From contig JACPCW010000100.1 in NCBI GenBank assembly GCA_016184365.1, positions 1-38,477 of the forward strand: a stretch of 38,477 nucleotides of DNA, given 5' to 3'. Shown here in pieces: positions 30,649 to 38,477 of the stretch. The translations under genes were made by a program, and so were the position numbers. How positions within the stretch are numbered: the first letter of the stretch is position 1; each line of letters begins with the position of its first letter. Below the pieces are notes generated by a model. That model saw nothing but the letters and a program-made list of their open reading frames with translations, was not told the origin of the DNA and made no database searches. Source of the stretch: Candidatus Rokuibacteriota bacterium. GTDB lineage: Bacteria > Methylomirabilota > Methylomirabilia > Rokubacteriales > CSP1-6.

Positions 30649-32445
30649 ATGGCCCTCGCTCTCAATCTCAATCGGAATTTCTCCATCGTCGCTCACATCG
30701 ATCACGGCAAGTCGACGCTGGCCGACCGGCTGTTGTCGCTCACGGGCACGATGGACGCGAAAAAGGCCGTCGATCAGGTGCTCGACTCGATGGACCTCGA
30801 GCGCGAGCGCGGCATCACGATCAAGGCGCACACGGTCCGTCTGCTCTACCGCGCGCGCGACGGCAAGGAGTACACGCTCAACCTGATCGACACGCCGGGA
30901 CACGTCGATTTCTCGTACGAGGTCTCGCGCGCGCTCGCGGCGTGTGAAGGCGCCGTTCTCATCATCGACGCCGCGCAGGGCATCGAGGCGCAGACGCTCG
31001 CGAACTTCTATCTGGCTCGCGACGCCGGCCTGACGATCATCCCCGTCATCAACAAGATCGACCTCCCGGCCGCCGACCTCGAAGGCACGCGCGAGCAGAT
31101 CACCGAGACGCTCGAGCTCGACGGCCACGAGGCGCTCGCGATCTCGGCGAAGCACGGCACGGGCGTGCCGGAGGTGCTCGAGGCGATCGTCAGCCGCGTC
31201 CCGCCGCCAGAAGGGGACCCCGACGCGCCGCTGAAGGCGCTCGTGTTCGATTCGTACTACGACACCTACCAGGGCGTCGTCGTCTACGTCCGGCTCATCG
31301 ACGGTCGCGTGCGCGCCGGCACGAAGATGCTGCTCATGTCGAACGGCCGCTCGTACGAGGTCCAGCAGGTCGGCGTGCTGACGCCCGGCCTGACGCCCGT
31401 CGAGGAGCTGTCGGCCGGCCAGGTCGGCTATCTCACCGCCTCGATCAAGAAGGTCGGCGACGCGAAGGTCGGCGAGACGATCACCGACGCGCTCCGGCCG
31501 ACGCACGAGATGATTCCGGGCTATCGCGACGCGAAGCCGATGGTGTTCGCCGGGCTCTACCCGATCGAGGACACCGATTACGAAGCGCTCCGCGACGCGC
31601 TCGAGAAGCTCCGGCTGAACGACCCGGCCTTCACCTTCGAGCCCGAGACGTCGCTGGCGCTCGGATACGGGTTCCGCTGCGGCTTCCTCGGCATGCTGCA
31701 CCTGGAGATCGTCCAGGAGCGGCTCGAGCGTCACTACGACCTGTCCCTGATCGTGACGGCGCCGAGCGTGCGCTACCGCGTCCTGACGACGGCCGGCGAG
31801 CTGCTCGAGGTGGAGAACCCGGCGAAGCTCCCGACGCCCGACAAGATCGAGGAGATGGAAGAGCCGTACGTGCGCTCTTCGATCTTCGTGCCGACGGAGT
31901 TCATGACGGCGATCTACAAGCTCGCGCAGGACAAGCGCGGCGTGCACAAGACGCTCGAGTACCTCGGCAAGCGCGTCCACATCCAGTTCGACTTCCCGCT
32001 GAGCGAGATCGTCATCGACTTCTACGACAGGCTGAAGTCGATCTCGAAGGGCTACGCGTCGTTCGACTACGAGTTCTCCGACTTCCGCTCGTCGGAGCTC
32101 GTGAAGCTGGATATCCTGCTCAACGGCGACCCCGTCGACGCGCTCAGCATCATCGTCCATCGCGACAAGGCCTACGAGAAGGGCAAGGCGCTCGTCGAGA
32201 AGCTGCGCGCCGTCATCCCGCGCCAGCTCTACGAGGTCGCGATCCAGGCGGCCATCGGCAGCCGCGTCATCGCCCGCGAGACCGTGAAGGCGATGGGCAA
32301 GAACGTCACCGCGAAGTGCTACGGCGGTGACATCACGCGGAAGCGGAAGCTGCTCGAGCGCCAGAAGGAAGGCAAGAAGCGGATGAAGCAGGTCGGGAAG
32401 GTCGAGGTCCCGCAGGAGGCGTTCCTCTCGGTACTGAAGAGTTGA
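30649..32445 (+). CDS. lepA: elongation factor 4 (LepA/EF4 GTPase)
   Basis: The 598-residue translational GTPase has G1 AHIDHGKST (about 15-23), G3 DTPGH and G4 NKID. The EF-G-like domains follow, and the C-terminal domain unique to LepA is recognisable from [33 protein letters not shown] to the lysine-rich end. It acts on the ribosome in the cytoplasm during initiation or under stress. Length is normal for the family. Its TGA overlaps the TTG start of lepB. Confidence 0.97.
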   Translation: MALALNLNRNFSIVAHIDHGKSTLADRLLSLTGTMDAKKAVDQVLDSMDLERERGITIKAHTVRLLYRARDGKEYTLNLIDTPGHVDFSYEVSRALAACEGAVLIIDAAQGIEAQTLANFYLARDAGLTIIPVINKIDLPAADLEGTREQITETLELDGHEALAISAKHGTGVPEVLEAIVSRVPPPEGDPDAPLKALVFDSYYDTYQGVVVYVRLIDGRVRAGTKMLLMSNGRSYEVQQVGVLTPGLTPVEELSAGQVGYLTASIKKVGDAKVGETITDALRPTHEMIPGYRDAKPMVFAGLYPIEDTDYEALRDALEKLRLNDPAFTFEPETSLALGYGFRCGFLGMLHLEIVQERLERHYDLSLIVTAPSVRYRVLTTAGELLEVENPAKLPTPDKIEEMEEPYVRSSIFVPTEFMTAIYKLAQDKRGVHKTLEYLGKRVHIQFDFPLSEIVIDFYDRLKSISKGYASFDYEFSDFRSSELVKLDILLNGDPVDALSIIVHRDKAYEKGKALVEKLRAVIPRQLYEVAIQAAIGSRVIARETVKAMGKNVTAKCYGGDITRKRKLLERQKEGKKRMKQVGKVEVPQEAFLSVLKS

Positions 32446-33155
32446 GCGCCGGAGACGAGCCGAAGGTGGACATCGAGACGCACAAGGCGCCGCTGGCGGT
32501 CGAGCCCGCGACGACGGATGCCGCGGAGCGACGCCCGAAGCGCAAGTCGCTCATCCGCGAATACGCGGAAGCGATCGCGATCGCGATCCTCCTGGCCCTC
32601 ATCATCCGGACGCTCGTCGTCCAGGCGTTCACGATCCCGTCCGGCTCGATGATGGACACGCTGCTGGTCGGCGACTACATCCTCGTCAACAAGTTCCTGT
32701 ACGGCGCCGAGATTCCGCTGACCGACTTCCGGCTTCCGGGCCTGCGTCAGCCCGCCCGCGGCGACATCATCGTCTTCAAGTATCCCCAGGACGAGAAGCG
32801 CGACTTCATCAAGCGCATCGTCGGCACGCCGGGCGACCTCGTGCAGGTGCGCGGATATCAGGTGCTCGTCAACGGACGCCCGATCCCCGAGGTGTACGTC
32901 AAGCAGGCGAACGGCGCGATGCCGCCGTCGGCGCAACCCGGCTACTGCGGCTACGCCTACGCGTGCGACCCGACGAAAGTCCCCGTCGACTCGTACTTCG
33001 TCATGGGCGACAACCGGGACAACTCCCAGGACTCGCGGTACTGGGGGTTCGTGAAGCGGGACAAGATCAAAGGGAAAGCCTTCCTCATCTACTGGTCGTG
33101 GGATGGCGATCGTCACTGGTTGCGCTGGTGGCGTCTCGGGAAGTACATCCCTTAG
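32442..33155 (+). CDS. lepB: signal peptidase I
   Basis: The 237-residue inner-membrane peptidase removes signal peptides from exported proteins. It has one N-terminal membrane helix (about 41-60), the catalytic Ser69 in [10 protein letters not shown], the general base Lys124 in [12 protein letters not shown] and the box [14 protein letters not shown]. The start is TTG at 32442, overlapping the lepA stop (TTGA), so the two are translationally coupled; no ATG lies earlier in frame than the membrane segment. The lepA-lepB order is common in bacteria. Confidence 0.95.
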   Translation: MSAGDEPKVDIETHKAPLAVEPATTDAAERRPKRKSLIREYAEAIAIAILLALIIRTLVVQAFTIPSGSMMDTLLVGDYILVNKFLYGAEIPLTDFRLPGLRQPARGDIIVFKYPQDEKRDFIKRIVGTPGDLVQVRGYQVLVNGRPIPEVYVKQANGAMPPSAQPGYCGYAYACDPTKVPVDSYFVMGDNRDNSQDSRYWGFVKRDKIKGKAFLIYWSWDGDRHWLRWWRLGKYIP

Positions 33156-33166
33156 CGGTTGCGCGC

Positions 33167-33305
33167 TGGGCGGCCGGTGGGAGGGGTTCGCCGACCACGG
33201 CGCGCTGAAACGACGCATCGCTTCGAGCCGTTCCCACTCGTCTCCGCTTCCGCTCTCCATACGCGGCAGGAACGGGTCGGTCGAACCCCTCCCACCGGCC
33301 GCCCA
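33167..33305. repeat. long inverted repeat (hairpin or MITE-like) between lepB and hemW
   Basis: The arms at 33167-33190 and 33282-33305 are perfectly complementary over 24 bases (outer end TGGGCGGCCGGTGGGAGG). Pairing continues for 6 more bases after a one-base bulge (33191-33196 with 33275-33280). The ~78-base interior is less GC-rich, with no gene-like frame. The structure is much longer than the two-hairpin elements elsewhere in the window. It could be a miniature mobile element or a large terminator or processing hairpin. I see no obvious target-site duplication. Confidence 0.8.
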
Positions 33306-33374
33306 ACACGGAACGCGTCTGATGTGCTTCACGAACGAACCACCGGATCAGCAGGCACCCGCGGTGCCGGCCCG

Positions 33375-33380
33375 TAGAAT
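33375..33380 (+). promoter_or_regulatory. -10 box placed for a leaderless hemW transcript
   Basis: TAGAAT ends 7 bases before the GTG at 33388. The same spacing is seen at grpE and lepA. If this box is used, hemW starts at that GTG and not at the ATG overlapping the box itself (33379). Confidence 0.5.
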
Positions 33381-33387
33381 GGATGAT

Positions 33388-34599
33388 GTGAACATCGGCG
33401 GAGCCGCCCCGGCGCCTGGAACGAGCGCACTTCGCCCGCCCCTTGGTGTGCTTGCCGAAACCGCGCCCGCCGCCAGTCGTCTCGGCGCTTACATTCACGT
33501 GCCCTTCTGCACCAAGCGCTGCTACTACTGCGCCTTCAATACGGCTCCGCTCGACTCGCCCGAGGTCATGGAGCGCTATGTTCGTGCGCTGCTCTCCGAA
33601 ATCGAGATCGCCTGCAGTGTCGAGTGGGCTCCTCGGATTCAGATCGGATCGGTCTTCTTTGGTGGCGGCACGCCTTCCCTGCTCTCCGCCGAAGATCTGG
33701 CTGCCGTCCTCGCGCGGCTTCGTTCCGCGTTTCGGCTCGATCCAGACGCGGAAGTGACCGTCGAATGCAATCCCGAGAGTGTCGACGCTCCCAAGCTTGC
33801 TGCGTACCGGGCCGCCGGTGTGAATCGCGTCAGCCTTGGCGTGCAGTCGCTCGATGATTCGATGCTTCAGCGGATCGGCCGGCTTCACGACGCTGCCGGG
33901 GCCCGGCGCGCGTTCGGCGATGTGCGCGCGGCCGGCTTCGACAATGTCAGCGTCGACCTCATGTACGGGCTGCCCGGCCTCGATCTCGACCGCTGGCGCG
34001 CCGGCGTCGCGGGTGTGTTCGACTGGCAGCCCGAGCATCTGTCCGCGTACGGCCTCTCCCTCGATGCCGGCAGCCTCTGGGGCGCGACCGGCGTGCCCGA
34101 CCTGCCTCCGGAAGACGGCGTCGTCGCGCAGTACTGGGCCCTCGCGCATCTCGCCGCCGACCGCGGCTTCGAGCACTACGAGATCTCGAACTACGCGCGG
34201 CCCGGATACCGCTCGCGGCACAACCTCGTGTACTGGCATCGCGGCGAGTACCTCGCCTTCGGGCCCGGCGGCGCGGGATTCGTGGGCGACGTGCGGTACA
34301 CGAACGTGAAGCCGACCCCGCGCTACTGCGCGGAGATCGAGGCGGGCCGCTTGCCGATCGACGCGTTCGAACGGCCCGACGAGCGGCAGGCGCTCGCGGA
34401 GCGCCTGATGCTCGGCCTGCGCCTGGTCGTCGGCGTCCCGGAAGCGTGGATCGACGCCCGCGTCGCCGGCGACCGCGCGCTCGCCGGGCGCGTCGCGGAA
34501 TGGCGACGGCGCGGCCTGCTCGAGTCGACGGACGGTCGCGCGCGCCTGTCGGAAGCCGGGTTCCTCGTCTCGGACGCGCTGTTCGTCGACTTCCTGTAA
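33388..34599 (+). CDS. hemW: radical SAM heme chaperone HemW (HemN-like)
   Basis: The 403-residue radical SAM protein has C-x3-C-x2-C at 41-48 (FCTKRCYYC) followed by AFN, as in HemW rather than true coproporphyrinogen oxidase HemN. VFFGGGTPSLLS and the conserved GVQSLDDSML are present. Members bind heme and deliver it to respiratory proteins; a cytochrome oxidase operon lies in the same window. The frame is open far upstream through the inverted repeat, but the product starts in the normal place if GTG 33388 (or ATG 33379) is used. hrcA follows after 21 bases. The 5' half uses noticeably more A/T-ending codons than its neighbours. Confidence 0.92.
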   Translation: MNIGGAAPAPGTSALRPPLGVLAETAPAASRLGAYIHVPFCTKRCYYCAFNTAPLDSPEVMERYVRALLSEIEIACSVEWAPRIQIGSVFFGGGTPSLLSAEDLAAVLARLRSAFRLDPDAEVTVECNPESVDAPKLAAYRAAGVNRVSLGVQSLDDSMLQRIGRLHDAAGARRAFGDVRAAGFDNVSVDLMYGLPGLDLDRWRAGVAGVFDWQPEHLSAYGLSLDAGSLWGATGVPDLPPEDGVVAQYWALAHLAADRGFEHYEISNYARPGYRSRHNLVYWHRGEYLAFGPGGAGFVGDVRYTNVKPTPRYCAEIEAGRLPIDAFERPDERQALAERLMLGLRLVVGVPEAWIDARVAGDRALAGRVAEWRRRGLLESTDGRARLSEAGFLVSDALFVDFL

Positions 34600-34620
34600 A
34601 GTAGGGTCGTTGGACCGCTG

Positions 34621-35640
34621 ATGGATGCACGGCACCGGGACGTCCTGATCGCGATCATCCGCGATTACATCGACACGGCCGAGCCGGTCGGCTCGCGCGC
34701 GCTGTCGAAGCGCCATTTCGCGCACCTGTCACCCGCGACGCTCCGGAACGTCATGTCCGACCTCGAGGAGATGGGCTATCTCGTGCAGCCGCACGCGAGC
34801 GCCGGGCGGGTGCCGACGGACAGGGCGTACCGGTTCTACGTCGAGTCGTTCCCGAAGCCGCAGCCGGCGAGCCAGGCGCGCGAGGACATGCCGTCGCGGC
34901 GGTCCGGCATCGAGCGGTTCATGGAGCGCACGTCGAACCACCTCTCCGCCGCGACGAAGCTGACGGGACTGCTCCTCGCGCCGCCGCTCGAGCGGACCGT
35001 CATCGATCGCATCGATCTCATGACGCTCGGCGATGACCGTGCGCTCGCCGTCGTCGTGACCGATGCCGGCTGGCTCACCGTCCGCGAGCTCGAGCTCGAG
35101 CCCGCGCTGCGTGACGACGAGCTTCGCCGCATCGGCCGCGAGCTGACCCGCCGGTTTCGCGGCCAGACGGTGCGCGACATCCTCGAGATGGAAGCGGCGC
35201 CGAACGATCCGCTCGACACCCTGCACACGCGGGCGCGCGCGGTCACGGAGCAGATCGTCTCGATGCTGCGCGGCCGCACGCTCTACATCAGCGGCGCCAT
35301 GAACATGCTCGACCACCCGGAGTTCCTCGACATCGAGTCGACGCGCGCGCTGCTGCGGATGTTCGAGGCCCGGGAGCGCTTCGCGACGCTGCTGACCGGG
35401 CTCGCCGAGGACGGTGGCGTCCGCGTGACGATCGGCGAGGAGAACCCGTACGAGGAGATGCGCGACTGCACGCTCATCACGTCGACGTATCTCTACCGCG
35501 ACCAGGTGCTCGGGATCCTCGGCGTCGTCGGGCCGCGCCGGCTGCCGTATCCGGACATCATCGCGGTCGTCAACGAGACGGCGCGCCACGTCACGGACGC
35601 GCTCTCGCGCGTGCGGCAGGACCTCTATCTTCCGTCTTGA
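34621..35640 (+). CDS. hrcA: heat-inducible transcription repressor HrcA
   Basis: The 339-residue repressor has an N-terminal winged helix (RDVLIAIIRDYIDTAEPVGSR and SPATLRNVMSDLEEMGYLVQPHASAGRVPTD), which is unmistakable for HrcA, and a GAF-like regulatory domain ending GPRRLPYPDIIAVVNETARHV. In other bacteria it represses chaperone genes through the CIRCE palindrome. I found no CIRCE site near hrcA, grpE or dnaJ here. ATG 34621 has no clear ribosome binding site; AT-rich TAAAGT lies 18 bases upstream. Confidence 0.96.
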   Translation: MDARHRDVLIAIIRDYIDTAEPVGSRALSKRHFAHLSPATLRNVMSDLEEMGYLVQPHASAGRVPTDRAYRFYVESFPKPQPASQAREDMPSRRSGIERFMERTSNHLSAATKLTGLLLAPPLERTVIDRIDLMTLGDDRALAVVVTDAGWLTVRELELEPALRDDELRRIGRELTRRFRGQTVRDILEMEAAPNDPLDTLHTRARAVTEQIVSMLRGRTLYISGAMNMLDHPEFLDIESTRALLRMFEARERFATLLTGLAEDGGVRVTIGEENPYEEMRDCTLITSTYLYRDQVLGILGVVGPRRLPYPDIIAVVNETARHVTDALSRVRQDLYLPS

Positions 35641-35643
35641 TAG

Positions 35644-35720
35644 ACAAAGGGGGCCTCGAACGGGCCCCCTTTCCCCCCATACGCTCGGAACGGCCGCGGC
35701 ATAGCCGCGGCCGTCCTCGA
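35644..35720. repeat. two-hairpin intergenic element, inverted copy (copy H)
   Basis: Starting 4 bases after the hrcA stop, the plus strand shows first the hairpin AAAGGGGGCC/GGCCCCCTTT (loop TCGAACG) and then a C-run and CGCTCGGA. The second hairpin follows with arms ACGGCCGCGGC and GCCGCGGCCGT, and the copy ends TCCTCGA. The arms of both hairpins differ from the other copies but still pair. A partial duplicate of the last arm (GCCGCGGCCGTCCTCG) follows at 35725-35740. This copy is reversed relative to transcription. Confidence 0.87.
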
Positions 35721-35791
35721 CCACGCCGCGGCCGTCCTCGTTGCCCGGGTCGACCCGCCATCGACATCCGGGCGCTCCCAGATCGGCACGC

Positions 35792-35797
35792 TATAAT
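35792..35797 (+). promoter_or_regulatory. consensus -10 box placed for a leaderless grpE transcript
   Basis: TATAAT, the perfect -10 consensus, ends 7 bases before the grpE ATG at 35805. No Shine-Dalgarno sequence intervenes. There is no clear -35 box and no CIRCE site. This is the strongest example in the window of the -10/start-codon spacing that implies a leaderless mRNA. Confidence 0.7.
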
Positions 35798-35804
35798 TCG
35801 ACGT

Positions 35805-36329
35805 ATGGACGATTTCGAGACGCGCGCCGCGGCCGAGGCGCACGCCGCCGACACCACCGCCGATGACGTCGCCGAGCTGCGCAGGCAGCTCGACGAGAAG
35901 CAGGACACGATGCTGCGGGCGCTCGCGGAGGCCGACAACATCCGCCGCCGCGTCGAGCGCAGCGCCGAAGAGCGCGTCCGCTACGCCAACGAATCGCTGC
36001 TGCGCGACCTGATCCCCATCCTCGACAACTTCGATCGCGCGCTCGACGCCGCCCGCACCGCGGGCGAGGCGCGCAGCGTCGTCGACGGCGTGGAGCTGAT
36101 CCGGCGTGAGCTGCTCCGCGTGCTCGAGCGGGCCGGCGTCACGCGCTACAGCGCGGTCGGCGAGCCGTTCGATCCCACGCGTCACGAGGCGGTCAGCCGC
36201 ATCGTCAGCGACACCGCGACGCCGAACACCGTGGTCGCGGAGACGGCGCCGGGTTACCTGCTGAACGGTCGCGTGCTGCGCGCCGCGCTCGTGGCCGTGG
36301 CCGCCGCGCCGGACGAGGACGCCGCGTAG
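35805..36329 (+). CDS. grpE: nucleotide exchange factor GrpE
   Basis: The 174-residue cochaperone drives ADP release from DnaK. The N-terminal acidic and coiled-coil part (ELRRQLDEKQDTMLRALAEAD) leads to the GrpE core NIRRRVERSAEERVRYANESLLRDLIPILDNFDRAL. The beta domain follows, with GEPFDPTRHEAV and GYLLNGRVLRAALVAV. The ATG at 35805 is fixed by homology and by the -10 box; the frame is open further upstream through the hairpin element, which is not coding. dnaJ follows after 3 bases; dnaK is not in the window. Confidence 0.95.
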   Translation: MDDFETRAAAEAHAADTTADDVAELRRQLDEKQDTMLRALAEADNIRRRVERSAEERVRYANESLLRDLIPILDNFDRALDAARTAGEARSVVDGVELIRRELLRVLERAGVTRYSAVGEPFDPTRHEAVSRIVSDTATPNTVVAETAPGYLLNGRVLRAALVAVAAAPDEDAA

Positions 36330-36332
36330 GAG

Positions 36333-37427
36333 ATGGCCGCCGACTACTACGAGACCCTCGGCGTCGCGCGCAACGCGGACGACGGTGACATCAAGAAGGC
36401 CTACCGCCAGCTCGCGATGCAGTTCCATCCGGACCGCAATCCGGGAAACAAGGACGCGGAAGACCGCTTCAAGCAGATCAACGAGGCGTATGCCGTGCTG
36501 TCCGATCCCGAGAAGCGCGCGCACTACGACCGCTTCGGCACGGTGGGTCCGACGGGCGGCGGGTTCGACGCCGGCTTCGGCAGCCTCTTCGAAGACATCT
36601 TCGACAACTTCTTCGGCGGCGGCGGGGGTGGCGGCCGCGGGCGCCGCCGCGCGGTTCGGGGCGAAGACCTCCAGTACGAGCTCAAGCTGACGCTCGAAGA
36701 AGCCGCGGCCGGCGTCGACACGAAGATCCAGGTGCCGCGGCTCGAAACGTGCGCGGACTGCGGCGGCTCGGGCAGCGAAGCCGGCTCGCGTCCGACGGCG
36801 TGCGAGATGTGCCACGGCCGCGGCGAAGTCCGCATGTCACACGGATTCCTCACCGTCGCGCGGACGTGCCCGAAGTGCCAGGGCGCGGGCACGGTCAACA
36901 AGAACCCGTGCAAGGGCTGCCGGGGCGAGGGCCGCGTGCGCGCCGAGCGGAGGCTGAGCGTCAAGATCCCGGCCGGCATCGACGACGGCATGCAGCTGCG
37001 CATCACCGGCGAAGGCTCGAACGGCCTCCTCGGCGGGCCGCCCGGTGACCTGTACGTGCTCGTGCGCGTGCGCGAGCACGACGCGTTCGTGCGTCAGGGC
37101 GACGACCTCTTCACGGACCTGCCCGTGTCGTTCGCGCAGCTCTGCCTCGGCGACGAGGTCGACGTGCCGGTGCTCGGCGACACGGCGAAGCTCGAGATCC
37201 TCGCCGGCAGCCAGCCGCACCAGATCCTCCGCATGCGGGGCAAGGGCATGCCGCGCCTGCGCGAGCGCGGCCGCGGTGACATGTGCTACCGGCTCGTGCT
37301 CGAGATCCCCACCAAGCTGAACGGCAAGCAGCGCGAAGCGCTCGAGGCGTTCGACGCGGCGTCGAACGGGCAGCGCGGCCCGTTGATGCAGGCGTTCCTC
37401 GGGCGCATGAAGAAGCTGCTCGAGTAG
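36333..37427 (+). CDS. dnaJ: chaperone DnaJ
   Basis: The 364-residue DnaJ has a J-domain (1-70) with HPD at 32-34, a glycine/phenylalanine-rich linker ([20 protein letters not shown]), the four CxxCxGxG zinc repeats (about 140-206: [32 protein letters not shown]) and the C-terminal substrate-binding domains. It stimulates the DnaK ATPase and presents clients. AGGAG directly abuts the ATG with no spacer; with the grpE stop 3 bases away, coupling is likely. Confidence 0.97.
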   Translation: MAADYYETLGVARNADDGDIKKAYRQLAMQFHPDRNPGNKDAEDRFKQINEAYAVLSDPEKRAHYDRFGTVGPTGGGFDAGFGSLFEDIFDNFFGGGGGGGRGRRRAVRGEDLQYELKLTLEEAAAGVDTKIQVPRLETCADCGGSGSEAGSRPTACEMCHGRGEVRMSHGFLTVARTCPKCQGAGTVNKNPCKGCRGEGRVRAERRLSVKIPAGIDDGMQLRITGEGSNGLLGGPPGDLYVLVRVREHDAFVRQGDDLFTDLPVSFAQLCLGDEVDVPVLGDTAKLEILAGSQPHQILRMRGKGMPRLRERGRGDMCYRLVLEIPTKLNGKQREALEAFDAASNGQRGPLMQAFLGRMKKLLE

Positions 37428-37429
37428 TC

Positions 37430-38477
37430 GTGGCGGCCGGCGGCGCGGCGACGCCCGCCCCGTGGTGGGAGCTCACCATCCCGGCCACGTCCGACATCAC
37501 CGAAGGCCTCACGAACCGGCTCTGGGAGCTCGGCGCGCTGGGCGTTCTCGAAGAAGAGATCGCCGGCGACCGTCCGCGCCTGCGCGCGTTCTTTCCCGCG
37601 ACCGCCGCGCCCGACACGCTGCTCGCCGACGTGTCGGACTACGTCGGCGCGCTCGAGGCGCTCGGCTTCCGCCCGGCCGGCGCGCCCCACGTCACGCCGC
37701 TCGCCGACGGGGCGTGGGCGGACGCGTGGCGCGAGCATTTCCGTCCCGTCGCCGTCGGCCGGCGGCTCGTCATCGTCCCGCCGTGGATCGCGAACGCCGA
37801 TCGCGACCGCCTCGCGATCGTGATCGAGCCCGGCCGCGCGTTCGGCACCGGTCATCACGGCTCGACGGCCGGATGTCTCGTCGCCGTCGAGCGGATCGTG
37901 GCGCGCGACGCGCCGGCGTACGCGCTCGATCTCGGCACCGGCTCCGGCATCCTCGCGATCGCTGCCGCGCGTCTCGGTGTGCCGCGCGTGGTCGGCATCG
38001 ACGACGATCCGGACGCGATCGCGGTCGCGACGGTCAACGCGACGCGGAACGGCGTGGCGGACCGCGTGCGATGCGCGCTCGGTGACGCCGGCGCGCTCGA
38101 ATCCGAGCCGGCGCCGCTGGTCGCCGCGAATCTGCTCTCCGCGGCCCACCACCGCCTGGCCGCACGGTATCCGATGCTCGTCGCGACGGGCGGCGCGCTC
38201 ATCCTCGGCGGCATCCTCGACGCGGAAGCCGACGCGGTCGAGCACGCGGTGGCCCGGGCCGGCTTCATGCCGGACGAGCGCATCTCGCGCGAGGGCTGGA
38301 CGACGCTCGTGCTGCGCCGCGGGGGGTCGAGGAGCGCCACGGGTTCCCCGGGCCGCGCCGAGCGCGGGGAGTCGAGGAGCGCCACGGGTTCCCCGGGGCG
38401 CGCCGAGCGCGGGGGGTCGAGGAGCGCCACGGGTTCCCCGGGGCGCGCCGAGCGCGGGGAGTCGAGGAGCGCCACGG
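37430..38477 (+). CDS. prmA: ribosomal protein L11 methyltransferase PrmA, running into a tandem repeat, 3' end outside the window
   Basis: The frame from GTG 37430 (2 bases after the dnaJ stop) encodes a PrmA-like methyltransferase. Its parts are an N-terminal L11-binding domain (WWELTIPATSDITEGLTNRL), EPGRAFGTGHHGSTAGCL, SAM motif I DLGTGSGILAIAAARLG and a motif IV equivalent AANLLSAAHHRL. The common GTGTHPTT is GTGHHGST here, a mild divergence. The normal protein end, GWTTLVLRR, is reached near residue 297 with no stop codon. The frame then enters 45-bp tandem repeats coding GGSRSATGSPGRAER and is still open at the window edge. The real stop is not visible. Confidence 0.88.
   Translation, partial: MAAGGAATPAPWWELTIPATSDITEGLTNRLWELGALGVLEEEIAGDRPRLRAFFPATAAPDTLLADVSDYVGALEALGFRPAGAPHVTPLADGAWADAWREHFRPVAVGRRLVIVPPWIANADRDRLAIVIEPGRAFGTGHHGSTAGCLVAVERIVARDAPAYALDLGTGSGILAIAAARLGVPRVVGIDDDPDAIAVATVNATRNGVADRVRCALGDAGALESEPAPLVAANLLSAAHHRLAARYPMLVATGGALILGGILDAEADAVEHAVARAGFMPDERISREGWTTLVLRRGGSRSATGSPGRAERGESRSATGSPGRAERGGSRSATGSPGRAERGESRSAT
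38321..38477 (+). repeat. 45-bp tandem repeat array, about 3.5 copies, in frame with prmA
   Basis: TCGAGG recurs at 38327, 38372, 38417 and 38462, exactly 45 bases apart, with only single-base differences (GGGG(A/G)GTCGAGG; GGGCCGCG versus GGGGCGCG). The unit equals the first-hairpin half of the two-hairpin element (TCGAGGAGCGCC, then GGGTTCCCC, then GCCGAGCGC) and is almost identical to copy C at 6494. As 45 is a multiple of three, the prmA frame stays open. The array continues past the end of the window. Confidence 0.93.

Noticed and set aside
34560..36340. CIRCE operator for HrcA control of hrcA-grpE-dnaJ
   Set aside because: I looked for TTAGCACTC-N9-GAGTGCTAA and near matches around hrcA, grpE and dnaJ and found none.
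38321..38477. CRISPR array
   Set aside because: The 45-bp units are contiguous with no unique spacers, lie inside a coding frame, and match a dispersed element elsewhere in the window.
1..38477. tRNA, rRNA, riboswitch, transposase or phage genes
   Set aside because: No cloverleaf or rRNA-like sequence, no recognisable riboswitch core and no transposase or integrase motif was seen in any gap or frame. All gaps are under about 235 bases.

Overview
The window is very GC-rich, densely coded bacterial DNA with short intergenic gaps and many GTG starts and 1-4 base stop/start overlaps. It carries branched-chain-amino-acid-type (Liv) ABC transport, paired acyl-CoA dehydrogenases, an A1-type heme-copper oxidase with a fused subunit I/III, and an hrcA-grpE-dnaJ-prmA block. 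This suits an aerobic soil or sediment bacterium of the Candidatus Rokubacteria/Methylomirabilota or deep-branching proteobacterial kind. That placement is an impression from gene content, not a phylogeny. I saw no rRNA, tRNA, CRISPR array, transposase or phage gene.

Layout. (1) 1-6450: the 3' end of a class I glutamine amidotransferase-like hydrolase, then a minus-strand operon livK-livH-livM-livG-livF, a metallo-beta-lactamase-fold hydrolase and a small unknown protein. (2) 6606-9535, minus: an aromatic or acyl-CoA catabolic cluster holding a LigB-type extradiol dioxygenase, a PaaA-like diiron oxygenase, a hotdog thioesterase and a benzoate-CoA-ligase-like gene broken by an internal deletion. 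(3) 9581-16091: a sigma-54 activator with an unrecognised N-terminal domain, divergent from a tightly coupled operon of heme-oxygenase-like diiron oxidase, enolase-superfamily enzyme, GH3-type acyl-adenylating enzyme and a membrane protein/lipoprotein reading frame. I do not recognise this combination, and it is the best candidate here for an undescribed pathway. (4) 16184-20927: a NUDIX hydrolase, a DJ-1/PfpI remnant, two acyl-CoA dehydrogenases with a clear promoter and operator, and a divergent M20 amidohydrolase. (5) 20991-25599: cytochrome c oxidase (coxB, coxA/C fusion, subunit IV, ctaG). (6) 25677-26040: a consensus sigma-54 promoter, a 69-residue protein and an intrinsic terminator. 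(7) 26149-30589: a nucleotide-sugar operon that could give UDP-xylose and UDP-arabinose. (8) 30649-38477: lepA-lepB-hemW-hrcA-grpE-dnaJ-prmA.

The most striking non-coding signal is a two-hairpin repeat at about nine loci. Its stems differ in sequence between copies but remain paired (compensatory changes). It lies at gene 3' ends, is translated as the C-terminus of one ORF, and half of it forms a 45-bp in-frame tandem array at the end of prmA. A second theme is -10-like hexamers 7-8 bases before the start codons of at least four genes, which suggests leaderless mRNAs.
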